A stretch of 64,000 nucleotides of DNA from Lachnospiraceae bacterium UBA4364 (GTDB lineage Bacteria; Bacillota; Clostridia; Lachnospirales; Lachnospiraceae): assembly GCA_002393955.1 (NCBI GenBank), contig DGSK01000020.1:1715-65714 (forward strand), read 5' to 3'. The position numbers and the translations under genes are program-made. Below are positions 33,748-41,479 of this stretch, piece after piece; within the stretch, counting starts at the first letter, position 1; the number at the start of each line of letters is the position of its first letter. The notes under the pieces were generated by a model. It did not search any database. It saw only the letters and a list, made by a program, of their open reading frames with translations, and was not told where the DNA came from.

Positions 33748-35802
33748 TTAAACCTTGAAGAATTCTATTGCTGCGCACATATCATCATTAACGGTACGCA
33801 TCTCACCGGTGGATGTCTGTGTATCCACACACGCTTCCGTAACCTGCTGGCAGGAAGCTGCAACCTGCTCTGCAGATGCACCAAGCTCCTCTGAGATAGC
33901 CCCCAGCTCTGTAGTAGCGCTGGTAAGCTCTGCCTTTATCTGATCGAGCTGAATCGCAAGTGAGCGGATCCTGTCGATCTCAGTAATTGATGCCTCAACC
34001 GAATCCGACAGCACATTGAACTTCTCCTGAGCCTGCTCTATATCAGCCTGTTCCTTGGTGATAACATCAAATACCCTGTTGCTTATTTCAACAGTCTCAG
34101 CCGATAATGCAATAACATTTTCTATGATCTGCTTGATCTCTCCTGCTGATTGTCCGGAAGAATCCGCAAGGGATCTGATCTCATCAGCTACAACAGCGAA
34201 ACCTCTGCCTGCCTCACCGGCACGCGCTGCTTCTATGGAAGCATTCAGTGAAAGGAGGTTCGTCTGTTCTGCTATAGACTCTATAGCCTGTATCGCGGAG
34301 CCGATATCGCCTATTGCCGAATTGGTCTCTGCGATCTTGCCAGCTATGCTCTTCATGGCATCCACAGAATCGTCCGCTACCTTATGGACATATTCCATAC
34401 ATTCGGAAGCTTCACTGTTTGCACTCTTTATCGTCTGGGACGCATGATAGAGATTCTGTACATTTTCATTAAGTATCTCTACATCATTTCCAAGATCGAT
34501 AGCCTTTTCAGCCATAGTCTGGGCATTTTCAGCCACACTTTGGGAAGTGGTAGCCACTTCATTTATAGCCGTATTGATCTGGGTTATGGAATCAACATTC
34601 TGCCCCGTCATGTTATCAACGCTGATAATGGAATCATTAAGCCTGAACGCAGAATCCTTAACCGAACTCATTGAAGAAGCCAGAGCCTGCTTCAGATCCT
34701 TAAAAGCATTGATTATGCTTACCGTCTCCTTGATATTGGATTTTGCATCACATTCAACCGTCACATCACCGGTACTGAGTGTTTCCACTGCATTTGCAAT
34801 CTTTATGAGGGGTGTTGCAATGACATTCTCTATGATCATTGCGATTGCCATAAATATTACGATACACAGTATGCATATGATAACCGCCCATCTCTTTGTG
34901 GCCGAGATTCCGGACATTATGTCCTTCCTATCCGCAGTAAGTACACCGATATATGCTTCGTCCTTGCCCACGTAATATGCGGCATATTTCTTGGCACCCT
35001 TGTACTTATAAGTGATACATTCCGGCTCGGGATGTTCACCGGCTTCAAGCTTTGCAACCAGCCCCTTAACAGCTTCATTCTCAACCGGATTACCTATTTT
35101 GGACTCATCAGGGTGATAAAGCATTGTTCCTACGGTATCCACATAGTAAATATACGCCGTGCTGTGTCCCAGGGATGATACATCCGAAATCTTAGAAGCA
35201 ATGTCCTTAACGAAGATTCCGCCACCGACATAACCTATGGGCTGACCGTTATCCATAACCGGATAATAAAGCGACATTACCAGCTCCCCCGACGAGGGAG
35301 ATGTCATTATACCCGTATTATATGTGCCGTCAGCAGAAAGGATCTGCTCACGCAGTGTTGTAAGGGAATCGCCTTCCCTGAGTACCTTGCCTATGATCGC
35401 AGGCACTGCGGAATGCGTCATAACCTGCGTATCCCAGTCCGCTATATAAAGACCTTCCCAGCCTTCAAGCGATGAAGCGAAATCAACAGTGTACTGCTGA
35501 GCTTCTTCGGCCAGTTTCTTATCATTGGGATTCTTCAGATATTCCTTAACTATGGGTGCCGCAGCATATGACTGCAGTATTTTTTCATCGGTGATAACCG
35601 CCGTGTCAAATGCAGCGCCGGTCTGCTCGATAACCTGCAGAAGCGACTTATTTGTAAGATCGCTCATTTCCTTTGTGCTCTTGCTGATAAGCACAACGCT
35701 TAAGATGACTGAAGCGCACAAAAGAGGAATCAATGCATACAAAACCAGCGTAACCCGCATGTCGATCTTGCCTTTTTTTCTTGAATTACTCTTTTCGTTC
35801 AT
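33748..35802 (-). CDS. methyl-accepting chemotaxis protein with Cache-type sensor
   Basis: 684-residue chemoreceptor. Membrane helices at about 17-38 and 298-320 bracket an extracellular double-Cache-like domain (SSGELVMSLYYPVMDNGQPI and VGGGIFVKDI are typical). Then HAMP and the signalling coiled coil with tip EQTNLLSLNASIEAARAGEA. It resembles the receptor at 3540-5555 only in the signalling part, so the two sense different ligands. It has its own terminator and no chemotaxis partner nearby. Confidence 0.93.
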   Translation of the reverse strand: MNEKSNSRKKGKIDMRVTLVLYALIPLLCASVILSVVLISKSTKEMSDLTNKSLLQVIEQTGAAFDTAVITDEKILQSYAAAPIVKEYLKNPNDKKLAEEAQQYTVDFASSLEGWEGLYIADWDTQVMTHSAVPAIIGKVLREGDSLTTLREQILSADGTYNTGIMTSPSSGELVMSLYYPVMDNGQPIGYVGGGIFVKDIASKISDVSSLGHSTAYIYYVDTVGTMLYHPDESKIGNPVENEAVKGLVAKLEAGEHPEPECITYKYKGAKKYAAYYVGKDEAYIGVLTADRKDIMSGISATKRWAVIICILCIVIFMAIAMIIENVIATPLIKIANAVETLSTGDVTVECDAKSNIKETVSIINAFKDLKQALASSMSSVKDSAFRLNDSIISVDNMTGQNVDSITQINTAINEVATTSQSVAENAQTMAEKAIDLGNDVEILNENVQNLYHASQTIKSANSEASECMEYVHKVADDSVDAMKSIAGKIAETNSAIGDIGSAIQAIESIAEQTNLLSLNASIEAARAGEAGRGFAVVADEIRSLADSSGQSAGEIKQIIENVIALSAETVEISNRVFDVITKEQADIEQAQEKFNVLSDSVEASITEIDRIRSLAIQLDQIKAELTSATTELGAISEELGASAEQVAASCQQVTEACVDTQTSTGEMRTVNDDMCAAIEFFKV

Positions 35803-35921
35803 AAACTCCCACTCCTTTGGCTATATGTTTTCCGCTCCCCCCTGTCTGCGGATAGGACAATTTTACCACAATTTGGTCGTAATTTGAACAAATAATTATT
35901 AGATTTGTACAAAGCAAAAAA

Positions 35922-35947
35922 GACCGTCCCGGTTATCCGGAACGGTC
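35922..35947 (-). terminator. terminator of the infC-rpmI-rplT operon
   Basis: GACCGT/ACGGTC arms with inner CCGG pairing, followed on the minus strand by TTTTTTGC, about 30 bp after the rplT stop. Confidence 0.8.
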
Positions 35948-35976
35948 CCTGAATAATTCCTGACCTAATGATCTTA

Positions 35977-36333
35977 TTATGCGATCTTACCCTTAGCAAG
36001 TTCTGCAAGTGATGCAAAACCTTCTGCATCATTAACAGCCATCTCAGCCAGCATCTTGCGATTGATATCTACGCCTGCAAGCTTAAGACCGTACATAAAT
36101 TTGCTGTAGGAAAGTCCATTCAGTCTTGCTGCAGCATTGATACGTGTGATCCACAGCTGTCTGAACTGACGCTTTCTCTGCTTTCTTCCTTCGTAAGAAG
36201 ATGCAAGAGCTCTCATTACAGACTGCTTTGCGATACGATACTGCTTTGATCTTGCTCCATAATAGCCCTTTGCTAATTTCAGTACTCTGTTATGTCTCTT
36301 CTTGGCATTAACGCCACCTTTAATCCTTGCCAT
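35977..36333 (-). CDS. rplT: 50S ribosomal protein L20
   Basis: 118 residues, typical length. Opens MARIKGGVNAKKRHNR and contains YGARSKQYRIAKQSV and WITRINAAAR, all diagnostic. Binds 23S rRNA early in 50S assembly and in many bacteria represses its own operon through the leader RNA. Confidence 0.99.
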   Translation of the reverse strand: MARIKGGVNAKKRHNRVLKLAKGYYGARSKQYRIAKQSVMRALASSYEGRKQRKRQFRQLWITRINAAARLNGLSYSKFMYGLKLAGVDINRKMLAEMAVNDAEGFASLAELAKGKIA

Positions 36334-36434
36334 TTCTATGCCTCCATATCTTTCTTTTTCTGTAACCGTTCAGAACCTTCCGTTCCATCCGGTCACCTTT
36401 TCCTTACTTTATCTTCGAAAACATTTCCCGTCGG

Positions 36435-36632
36435 TTAGATATACGGCAGGATCTTCTTCATATTCTTCTCGTTTGTGATATCAGTAACTGTTGACTGACG
36501 AAGCGTACGCTTCCTCTTTGTAGACTTCTTGGTCAGAATATGACTCTTGTATGCCTTGCTGCGGATAAGCTTACCCGTACCGGACACTTTGAATCTCTTT
36601 GCTGCTGCTTTGCTGGTTTTCATTTTAGGCAT
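36435..36632 (-). CDS. rpmI: 50S ribosomal protein L35
   Basis: 65 residues, full length (MPKMKTSKAAAKRFK start, KKSTKRKRTLRQ middle). Lies between infC and rplT in the conserved order, 102 bp before rplT. Confidence 0.99.
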   Translation of the reverse strand: MPKMKTSKAAAKRFKVSGTGKLIRSKAYKSHILTKKSTKRKRTLRQSTVTDITNEKNMKKILPYI

Positions 36633-36660
36633 TTCTTTTTCCTCCTGAATTCTCCTGTTC

Positions 36661-37164
36661 TCAGCGCTTAGCCAAAAACATTGTCATAGTACGCCCTTCC
36701 TGCTTAGGCGCCTTCTCAACTGTAGCGATATCCTTAAGCATTTCTGCGACATCGTCCAGAATATGTTTGGATGCTGACATATGAGCCATTTCACGACCTC
36801 GGAACCTCAAAGTGAATTTTACCCTGTCTCCCTTGGCAATGAACTTCCTTGCTGCATTTACCTTGGTATTAAGATCATTGGTATCGATATTCGGTGAAAG
36901 CCTTATCTCCTTGATCTCAACAACATGCTGCTTACGCTTTGCTTCTTTTTCCTTGCGCATCTGTTCATAACGGTACTTGCCATAATCGGCCAGTCTGCAC
37001 ACAGGCGGCTTTGCAGTAGGTGCAACCATTATAAGGTCCACATCCGCCTCCTGGGCCATACTCATGGCTTCCTGGATGGAAACCACACCGATCTGCTCAC
37101 CGTGCTCACCTATGACACGCACTTCACTTTCACGGATCTGTCCGTTGATCAATAAATCGCTAAT
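36661..37164 (-). CDS. infC: translation initiation factor IF-3, probable AUU start
   Basis: 167 residues from an ATT at 37162-37164. A strong ribosome site GGAGGG lies 7 nt before it, and the protein then begins (M)SDLLINGQIRESEVRVIG, where IF-3 homologues begin. Upstream in-frame GTG codons, the farthest at 37227, would add residues not seen in the family and place the ribosome site inside the gene. An AUU start is the classic device by which IF-3 limits its own synthesis. The N-domain, the linker (EKEAKRKQHVVEIKEIRL) and the C-domain (VKFTLRFRGREMAH) are all present. Confidence 0.95.
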   Translation of the reverse strand: MSDLLINGQIRESEVRVIGEHGEQIGVVSIQEAMSMAQEADVDLIMVAPTAKPPVCRLADYGKYRYEQMRKEKEAKRKQHVVEIKEIRLSPNIDTNDLNTKVNAARKFIAKGDRVKFTLRFRGREMAHMSASKHILDDVAEMLKDIATVEKAPKQEGRTMTMFLAKR

Positions 37165-37347
37165 TGTCTTGCCCTCCACACATGCTCTTGCATAATAAAA
37201 AGCGGATACGTTACACAGCGCATCCACTCACGAAGTTTCTATATCATTCAACACCTATAATGTTGTATAATGTTCAAAACTTAACACCTGAAACAAGGTC
37301 GTCGCAGGGTGAGAGCAAATGCTCTGCTTGTTGTCGTACTTGCGTAC
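37165..37347 (-). ncRNA. infC operon leader RNA, L20-leader-like
   Basis: About 183 nt between the predicted start and infC. It contains GCAGAGCATTTGCTCTCACC (a GAGCA/TGCTC hairpin then CTCACC) and a downstream CAGGTGTTAAG that can pair with the CACCCTG segment. This CTCACC...GGTGTTAA arrangement is one I associate with infC leaders of clostridia, thought to be bound by L20. The assignment is from memory of the pattern. Confidence 0.5.
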
Positions 37348-37353
37348 TCGGGA

Positions 37354-37383
37354 AGAATACCACAAATTCCCGCTATAAGTCAA
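37354..37383 (-). promoter_or_regulatory. promoter of the infC operon
   Basis: TTGACT (37378-37383) and TATTCT (37354-37359) are 18 nt apart on the minus strand, just before the start of the divergent membrane-protein gene. Confidence 0.5.
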
Positions 37384-37400
37384 GAGGTAAATTTCGAAAT

Positions 37401-38162
37401 ATGTACATCAGCGCCAAAAAACATATTCTTTCCAACACAATAATGAGCACAGCAATAGTCAAAATCCTGGCGGCACTACTGGAAGGGGGCTTACGTCTGT
37501 TGCTGAAAAGGAACCCGTCACTCAGTCCCGATATGCTGGACGGAATGTTATGGTACTCCCAGCTGGCAGTTTCCTTCCTCCAGATAACACTTGTCGCGCT
37601 GATCTTCTTTCTGACATACAAAAGACTGAACCATTATGTCGGTCTTATTGATAAGGATGACAGAAAAGAACTGGGAGACTTACAACGTGAATATCTCGGA
37701 AGCAATCTCGCCTCACTGTCCGTATCCTCCGTAAACAGACTGCTGCAGTTATGGGCCGTAATCTTCATCGGGGCAGAGCTTATATATGTGTTTACTTCTA
37801 TAATGTACAGAAGATTTATAGAAATACTTATGAACTCCATGAATCTCGAGGGAATGACTGATGGAACTTTCGTCATGCTGTACAACATGACCCATGGCTT
37901 CAAGTATCTTGAAATACTATCTGCAATTCTGCTCGGTGTCATAATGACCGGCATCTTCCTGAGTGACCGTCTCCTAAAGCTTTCTTCCTTTGGGATACTG
38001 GCAATATTCCTTGCTTCCTTTGCCGCACTGCAGATGCAGACTGTTTTCTTCATGGGCCGCGAGGTCGGCATTGTATGGACTTCCATAATCTATCATGCTA
38101 CAGAGACCATCGGCCTCCTGGTTCTGGCACTGTATCTTTCAAAGAAATATAAGGGACTGTGA
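37401..38162 (+). CDS. multi-pass membrane protein of unknown function
   Basis: 253 residues from the ATG at 37401 (MYISAKKHIL), with AGAGGT 12 nt upstream. The open frame extends further upstream through the infC leader, but that part is not protein-like. About five hydrophobic helices (around 48-72, 115-135, 165-188, 195-218 and 225-248) with an Asp/Lys/Glu-rich cytoplasmic loop (DKDDRKELGDLQREY). No family recognised. Divergent from infC, convergent with thrS. Ends 5 bp before a terminator hairpin. Confidence 0.8.
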   Translation: MYISAKKHILSNTIMSTAIVKILAALLEGGLRLLLKRNPSLSPDMLDGMLWYSQLAVSFLQITLVALIFFLTYKRLNHYVGLIDKDDRKELGDLQREYLGSNLASLSVSSVNRLLQLWAVIFIGAELIYVFTSIMYRRFIEILMNSMNLEGMTDGTFVMLYNMTHGFKYLEILSAILLGVIMTGIFLSDRLLKLSSFGILAIFLASFAALQMQTVFFMGREVGIVWTSIIYHATETIGLLVLALYLSKKYKGL

Positions 38163-38166
38163 AGAA

Positions 38167-38198
38167 CAAGGCGGCTGTCCGTACCGGAAGCCGCCTTG
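38167..38198. terminator. shared terminator between the membrane-protein gene and thrS
   Basis: CAAGGCGGC (38167-38175) pairs with GCCGCCTTG (38190-38198); short T-rich runs lie on both sides, stronger on the minus strand (TTGTTCTT). Confidence 0.65.
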
Positions 38199-38239
38199 TA
38201 TAATTTGGTTCAGATTCTATTGCCCTTCGAGCCCGATTC

Positions 38240-40054
38240 TTATTCCCTGCTCTCGATCAGGTCTATGCAGTGGCTCTCGTTCATCTTTTTGCAGATCTCG
38301 ATGAATTCATCAAGAGGCACGTCACGCATCTGCTTGTTTCCACGGATATTAACAGATACAGTGCGGTTCTCTGCTTCGCTGTTGCCAAGCACAAGGACAT
38401 AAGGATCACGGTAGTTCCTGAAGGTCTTGATCTTGTCCTTCATATTTTTATCACTGTAATCCGCCTCTACTCTTATGCGGTTATTCCTGCAGATTTCAAC
38501 GACCTCTTTTGCATAGTCATTGTTCTCCACACGGATAGGAACCACACCTACCTGATAAGGGCTTAACCAGAAGGGGAAAGAGCCCTTGAAGTTCTCGATG
38601 ATTATGCCGATGAAACGTTCAAAGGAACCAAAGATAGCCCTGTGCACCATTACCGGGCGCTGCATGGAGCTGTCTGAGGCAACATACTTCATATCAAAAT
38701 TAAGCGGAAGCTGATAGTCAAGCTGTATGGTTCCCATCTGCCATTCACGGCCTATGCAGTCCTTCATCTTCAGGTCGATCTTGGGACCGTAGAAAGCACC
38801 GTCTCCCTCGTTTATCTCATATCCGCCTTCGCCATACTTATTGTCAAGGATCCTCTTTAATGCAGCTTCTGCAGCATTCCAGTCATTGATGTCACCCATA
38901 TAGTCATCGGGCCTTGTGGAAAGCTCTGCTATATAGGAAAGCCCGAATGTGGAATATATCTCACCGGCGATATCCATGATATCCCCGATTTCTTCCTCTA
39001 TCTGATCCTGCATGATGAGATTATGGGAATCATCCTGACGGAATTCCTGCACTCTTAAGAGACCGTTCAACTCACCGGATTTTTCCCTTCTGTGGATCAC
39101 ATCAAGCTCATTAAAGCGCAAAGGCAGATCCTTATAGCTGCGCTGCTTATTCTGATAAACCTTTATCGCATTGGGACAGTTCATAGGCTTTGCGGCAAAC
39201 ATGCGATCCTCATCCTCTATATCCACAAGGGACGAAGCCTTATCGTCAACCGGGTTATCCTTGGCAGGAGGTACGAGGAACATATTCTTTTTATAATGTC
39301 CCCAATGTCCCGATGTTTCCCACAGACTCTTGCTGTTAAGTACCGGTGCAGATATTTCCGTATAACCGTGTCTTTCATGTATTTCGCGCCAATAGTCGAT
39401 AAGAGCATTATACATTTTCCAGCCACGGGGAAGCCAGTAGGGCATTCCGGGTGCTGTCTCATCAAACATAAAGAGCTCCATCTGAGGTCCCAGCTTCTTA
39501 TGGTCGCGCTCCATGGCCTCTTTTATCATAGCCAGGTGTTCCTTTAATTCCTTCTTATCGGGGAACGCATATACATATATACGCTGCAGCTGATCTCTCT
39601 TCTCATCACCTCTCCAGTAAGAGCCGGATACGGACTTGATCTGGAAAGCCGCATTCATTAATAACTGTGAGTTGTCAACGTGAGGTCCGCGGCAAAGATC
39701 CACGAAATCATCACCTGTATAGTAAACCGTAAGAAGTTCGTCCTCAGGCAGGTCATTTATAAGCTCCAGCTTGAACTTCTGGTTCTCAAAAAGCTTGAGG
39801 GCATCTGCACGGGATATTTCCTCCCTTCTCCAGTCCTCGCAGCGCTTTATGATCTCACGCATCTTATCCTCGATAGTCTTGAAATCATCGTTTACGACCG
39901 TTCTGGGCAGAGTAAAGTCATAATAAAAACCATCAGCAATCTGCGGGCCGATCGCATACTGCACATTCTCCTTACCGAATATCTCGATCACTGCCTTAGC
40001 CAGGATGTGTGCAAGAGAATGGCGGTACACTTCCATTAATTCTTCTTTTTCCAT
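38240..40054 (-). CDS. thrS: threonyl-tRNA synthetase lacking the TGS domain
   Basis: Charges tRNA-Thr. 604 residues from the ATG at 40054, which has AGGAGG at normal distance; the ATG two codons earlier is too close to it. The usual N-terminal TGS domain (about 60 residues) is missing: the protein starts at the editing domain (YRHSLAHILAKAV, then DFVDLCRGPHV with the zinc-like His/Cys of the editing site). The class II core is complete: MNCPNAIKVY, RVQEFRQDDSHN, FYGPKIDLKMKD and RAIFGSFERF, then the anticodon domain. Preceded by a threonine T-box. Confidence 0.97.
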   Translation of the reverse strand: MEKEELMEVYRHSLAHILAKAVIEIFGKENVQYAIGPQIADGFYYDFTLPRTVVNDDFKTIEDKMREIIKRCEDWRREEISRADALKLFENQKFKLELINDLPEDELLTVYYTGDDFVDLCRGPHVDNSQLLMNAAFQIKSVSGSYWRGDEKRDQLQRIYVYAFPDKKELKEHLAMIKEAMERDHKKLGPQMELFMFDETAPGMPYWLPRGWKMYNALIDYWREIHERHGYTEISAPVLNSKSLWETSGHWGHYKKNMFLVPPAKDNPVDDKASSLVDIEDEDRMFAAKPMNCPNAIKVYQNKQRSYKDLPLRFNELDVIHRREKSGELNGLLRVQEFRQDDSHNLIMQDQIEEEIGDIMDIAGEIYSTFGLSYIAELSTRPDDYMGDINDWNAAEAALKRILDNKYGEGGYEINEGDGAFYGPKIDLKMKDCIGREWQMGTIQLDYQLPLNFDMKYVASDSSMQRPVMVHRAIFGSFERFIGIIIENFKGSFPFWLSPYQVGVVPIRVENNDYAKEVVEICRNNRIRVEADYSDKNMKDKIKTFRNYRDPYVLVLGNSEAENRTVSVNIRGNKQMRDVPLDEFIEICKKMNESHCIDLIESRE

Positions 40055-40149
40055 GATCATTCCTCCTATAAATATGATAAAAATAAAACAAATCTCTGAT
40101 AACAGGCATCCATACTGTCATATCCGGACCGTCTGATCCTGACAGTTAC

Positions 40150-40400
40150 AAAATAAAAAATCCCCTGCCGGCAAGCAAGGGACGCATACGATGCGCGGTT
40201 CCACCCAAATTGCCATACAACCTTTAAAGGTTCATACAGCCACTCTTTCATGACGGTAACGGTGTCGGCCGGACTTGATTGGAGTCTCTCAGAGGTGGTC
40301 TTCAATGACGTCCGTCAAGGCTGCTCCCAGCATATACAGCCCTCTCTGCTGGCGGATGATGCCATCTACTCTTCTCTTCAACGATTTGATGTATTCAGTT
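40150..40400 (-). promoter_or_regulatory. T-box riboswitch (Thr specifier) of thrS
   Basis: The minus strand carries the T-box sequence TGGGTGGAACCGCG (about 40192-40206) followed by a terminator hairpin with a long T-run (40150-40181). Upstream, stem I features are readable: GAGAAGAGTAGATGG at the 5' side and GAAGACCACCTCTGAGAGAC at the specifier side, giving specifier codon ACC (Thr). Uncharged tRNA-Thr would favour the antiterminator and raise thrS expression. Confidence 0.93.
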
Positions 40401-40409
40401 CTATAAACA

Positions 40410-40480
40410 AGCAAGTGACGGGAATCGAACCCGCGTCCTCAGCTTGGGAAGCTGATGTTCTACCATTGAACCACACCTGC
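40410..40480 (-). tRNA. tRNA-Gly (anticodon CCC)
   Basis: Full cloverleaf on the minus strand: acceptor GCAGGTG/CACTTGC, D-arm GTTC/GAAC, anticodon stem TCAGC/GCTGA with loop TTCCCAA (anticodon CCC), T-arm around TTCGATT. The terminal CCA is not encoded. It lies immediately upstream of the thrS T-box. Directly before it, ACAGTTGT and ACAACTGT (about 40484-40508) form an 8-bp inverted repeat of unknown use. Confidence 0.95.
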
Positions 40481-40541
40481 AGGACAGTTGTTATTCTATG
40501 ACAACTGTTCAAAAAAATCAAGCATAACGTTGCATCCTGCA

Positions 40542-40949
40542 TCAGTTACGGCGCCTGCGTTCATCCCGCTGGGATTTTCTGTTATTCTGATTCTTACCGC
40601 TTTGCATCATTTCCTCATCGGAAGGAAGATTCATGGTCTCAACTATCTTCCAGGATTCCTTCATGGGCAGCTCACCATTTACACGGGCAATGTCCTCTCC
40701 GGTAGGCTCAGCGGTCAGCCCTGCAGCCTTGCGACTCTCCACATATTCCATAATATCTTTTTTATGTATTGTAAGTGTCGCCAGCTCCCACTCTATCCTC
40801 TTAAGGGTTGCCTTGTCATTAAGGGCAAGAGCACGTTCATACTCTTCTATGGTATCAAGCTTTATATTCTCCACGAAATTGCTCTTTACAGGCTTCTTTG
40901 CATCATTCTCATGTTCAGTAAGAACCTTCTGTTCAAAAATATCATCCAT
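40542..40949 (-). CDS. conserved-looking hypothetical protein, 135 residues
   Basis: Acidic, mostly helical protein with a strongly basic Arg/Asn tail (KNQNNRKSQRDERRRRN). No signal peptide, membrane helix or known motif. Residues about 45-95 (RALALNDKATLKRIEWELA) look like a helical hairpin. Ribosome site AGGAGG precedes the ATG at 40949. The basic tail suggests nucleic-acid contact, but nothing more can be said. Confidence 0.7.
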   Translation of the reverse strand: MDDIFEQKVLTEHENDAKKPVKSNFVENIKLDTIEEYERALALNDKATLKRIEWELATLTIHKKDIMEYVESRKAAGLTAEPTGEDIARVNGELPMKESWKIVETMNLPSDEEMMQSGKNQNNRKSQRDERRRRN

Positions 40950-41113
40950 AATCTCATTGCCTCCTTCGGGGCATTATATCAGAAACCGGATTTATTTACC
41001 ATATGACACGTCCGGACCTGCGAATGCCGCACATCCCCCCCCTCTGCAACGCCACAGCTCAGAGAATCCGCATATCACGCCCTCGGCATCACCGTGACTC
41101 AGCAGGGTGCACA

Positions 41114-41347
41114 TCAGCCTTTCGGCATCATCGATTTCAGCAGCGCAATAAATTCCAGATCTGACTGTGTTAATTTTAGATTTGACTCAAGTTTTTTCCC
41201 TTCCGGTGTGGTCACTGCAATCTCTATCACACTTCCTTCAACGAGAGCTCCCTGGGATACTGCATTGACGAAGGGAAGAAATTTAGGATGATTTGCAGAA
41301 AAAGTCTGCCATGCCTGTGCAATTTTCATCATTTCCATCGGATTCAT
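41114..41347 (-). CDS. small hypothetical protein, 77 residues
   Basis: Helix (MMKIAQAWQTFSANHPKF), then a small beta region (GALVEGSVIEIAVTTPEG) and a C-terminal helix. No domain recognised. AGGAGG is present but 13 nt from the ATG. A plausible real gene by codon pattern and layout; function unknown. Confidence 0.65.
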   Translation of the reverse strand: MNPMEMMKIAQAWQTFSANHPKFLPFVNAVSQGALVEGSVIEIAVTTPEGKKLESNLKLTQSDLEFIALLKSMMPKG

Positions 41348-41479
41348 AACGTTTACATAACCTCCTAAAATCTGAATTTATTATTTCATATCAGTCCTGA
41401 AAATTCAAAAAAACAGTTAAATCTGAATTTAAAGGCGTCATTTTTCATCTTATGTCAACTTTCATTTGTTAAATTTAGT

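Noticed and set aside
37164..37400. N-terminal extension of the membrane protein
   Set aside because: It runs through the divergent infC leader and is not protein-like; an ATG with ribosome site at 37401 gives a clean start.
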